Assembly: GCF_965638725.1 (NCBI RefSeq)
Contig: NC_134960.1
Span: 250,501 to 314,500 of the forward strand
DNA length: 64,000 nt
DNA from: Aptenodytes patagonicus
Taxonomy: Eukaryota > Chordata > Aves > Sphenisciformes > Spheniscidae
Direction of reading: 5' to 3'
Made by a program: the position numbers and the translations under genes. The notes beneath the pieces are model-generated. The model saw only the letters and a program-made list of their open reading frames with translations, ran no database searches and had not been told where the DNA came from. Of the stretch, positions 62,201 through 64,000 are shown one piece after another (within the stretch, counting starts at the first letter, position 1; each line of letters starts with the position of its first letter).

Positions 62201-64000
62201 TAAGTCAGGATGCATGATGTTATGTGGTATGTTTTCATTTGATTTGTTTTGTTGAGAGGGCAGGGAATGAGTTACTTGTCCCTCAGCTGATCAATGCCAT
62301 TAATGGAAAAGAAGATTTCTAATGTTATCTAGTGAAAGTCCTGTTTCGGACCATTGTTAAAGAGCTCACAGACTCTAGGGATGTTGAAGGAACCTATCTT
62401 TCAACTTATGATAGAAAAGTAAGAATTGCAGCAATTCAGAAATGAAAAAGACCAGCTCTGGTCACAGTGTATTCATAAGTGAATAATCTTGAGCCTTTCT
62501 AGTGAATGTTGCTTGTAATGTTTTTATTTTTAAAGGTGTTTTGGCTCTAAAAGAGGGATAGAAATGGCTAATCGGATATTCACATACGTGTTTACATTTC
62601 TGCTGAAAAGCTGATGTGAAGAGACAAACTGTAATTCATTTTGGTGTAGTTTTTGCCGAGCTTCCCTGGTAATGGGAACATTCAGATTCTTTTCCCAGAA
62701 AATGGAAGGAAAGGGCAAGAGGGATATAGGACATGGGAAATTAGAGCAATGTGTACATGCTGTTCTGCAAGGCATTGATAGTGATATGGTGGGAGAAGAA
62801 AATACATGTTTTGAAGTTATATTGAACTGCAAGCCAATAAGAAACTGCAAGAAGGTAGTAATCTGGTTGGAAGTAAGGTGTCCAGAAAAGAAAGCGATTC
62901 ATTGTAGCAATCTATGTTGTTAAAAGTGAACGCAGGAGGCCAGAATGCAGATTTTTCTTACTCATTCTGACATCAATATCTACCTTTATGGGTTGTAGCA
63001 AGAGCTGAGCTAAAAATGGCAAAAACTTTCACAAGTTAACCCTCTTACTTTAAATAGAAAATTTACTCAAATATCTGACAATCTTTAGTAGCGAACGTAA
63101 AATATCGTCCTCTGATACCTGTCAGACAATAGATAATTGTTTATATGCATTTCAATTAAATAAAAGATGGTTTTGCTGGCTTGTTAAAGAAAGGAGAGCC
63201 TGATACTACAAATTCTGGGAACTGCAATGTTTCTCTTTCGGGCTATATACGTTGTCTCTGGCAGTGGTTAAGTGTGACTCTACTTGCATAAAATACATTT
63301 ACGAAACCATCTTTTTAGTAAACTAAGAATGGGCCTTGAATAATGCTCAAAGTACAAAACTACTGAAATGTTTTCTTAGACCCCCATCTTGCAATGAGCT
63401 GGGCAGGTTGATAGAGTTCAACCTTTTCCCGACAGTCCTGCCATTCTTAAATAGTGTCTAATCTGTGTCCGTGTACATCTCATTCTGAAAAATATTGATT
63501 CCGGAAAATTTCCGTTTCCTTCCAGGATAGGGCAGGATTTCATATTTTCTCTGGTAGTGTTCTTCTCAGTGTGCATCGTGTTATGGCAACTTCTAGGGAA
63601 ATAATTGTATGAAAAAGAGACAGATGGTATTTTAGCCACAGAATACTAGAATATTGGTTTAACATCTCCTCAGCTTCGCTGTGGATAACAATAATGCTTC
63701 TGTTCCCTTTCGACTGTTTCCATGGAGCCGCCAGCAACTTGGATAGAGTTTTTTGGTTCATGTTTTAGAGCAAGGGCCAATGGTAATTTTAGCATGAGTG
63801 GCCTAGCAGCACCAGATTCATCCTGTATTCCTTGTGCAGGGCCCTGAATCTGAGTGATATTATGAGTTTAGTTCTGAAGGTATTTTAATGTTCCTGAAAA
63901 TTATTGTGGTACTGATTAAAAATCTAACTACAATACTATGATTTTTGTACAGTCAAAAGCGGGGGATGGTTAGGACTTGTTCTAAAGAGCTGTTTATCAC
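56051..64000 (+). other. Presumed first intron of the unidentified gene
   Basis: About 8 kb from the donor at 56051 to the window edge. It is AT-rich after the island ends and interrupted by a CR1 at 57.5-58.0 kb. No further coding exon with conserved motifs was found. The short open frames (73-106 residues near 60.0, 62.6 and 63.5 kb) look like chance. Confidence 0.4.
57533..58020 (+). mobile_element. CR1 LINE, 5'-truncated, sense
   Basis: Begins in the end of the RT ORF ([24 protein letters not shown] in mixed frames near 57541-57600), continues with CR1-typical [20 protein letters not shown] near 57652-57711 and [20 protein letters not shown] near 57805-57864, and ends with TTCTATGATTCTAA at 58020. 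The subfamily differs from the 51.8 kb copy, with an [16 protein letters not shown] end. Broken by a frameshift and a stop near 57600-57640. Confidence 0.92.

Noticed and set aside
1..64000. tRNA, rRNA or CRISPR arrays
   Set aside because: No cloverleaf with A/B boxes, no rRNA core motifs and no regularly spaced repeats were noticed. A covariance-model search was not possible here, so small RNA genes cannot be fully excluded.

Overview
The window looks like a piece of a bird (sauropsid) nuclear genome. Its genes have many exons with GT-AG introns. Its recognisable transposons are almost all CR1 LINEs ending in the avian-type ATTCTATG-like 3' tail, and three CpG-island promoters stand out of AT-rich surroundings. 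No prokaryotic operon, mammalian Alu/L1 or CRISPR array was seen. The species cannot be named from this sequence alone.

Layout. (1) 1-8421: GFRA3, the artemin co-receptor (GDNF-family receptor alpha 3), on +, with eight coding exons that join into a complete 422-residue open frame. The window begins only 31 bases before its ATG. (2) 8422-35.5 kb: about 27 kb of intergenic DNA with no convincing gene. It holds an antisense CR1 just after GFRA3, a sense CR1 at 25.8-26.5 kb, old MIR-like and LINE-RT relics, microsatellites, and several stretches that look like conserved non-coding (enhancer) DNA. (3) 35.6-44.6 kb: CpG-island promoter and all 16 coding exons of CDC23 (APC8), a TPR subunit of the anaphase-promoting complex, on +, joining into 586 residues. 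(4) 44.6-55.3 kb: about 11 kb without a recognisable gene, including a roughly 2 kb broken CR1. (5) 55.4-64 kb: a very GC-rich CpG island with a likely first exon ending at a donor at 56051, followed by probable first-intron sequence to the window edge with one more CR1. This third gene could not be identified. From gene order, FAM13B is a guess only.

GFRA3 followed by CDC23 in the same orientation matches the order on human 5q31.2 as I remember it, which supports both names. KIF20A, BRD8 and NME5, remembered as the next human neighbours, were not recognised here. The two identified genes are functionally unrelated (neurotrophic signalling; cell-cycle ubiquitin ligase). No undescribed biological system could be demonstrated. 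The items most worth a second look are the unidentified CpG-island gene, the candidate conserved elements between GFRA3 and CDC23, a triple CCAAT promoter, and a possible orphan acidic exon at 55.1 kb.
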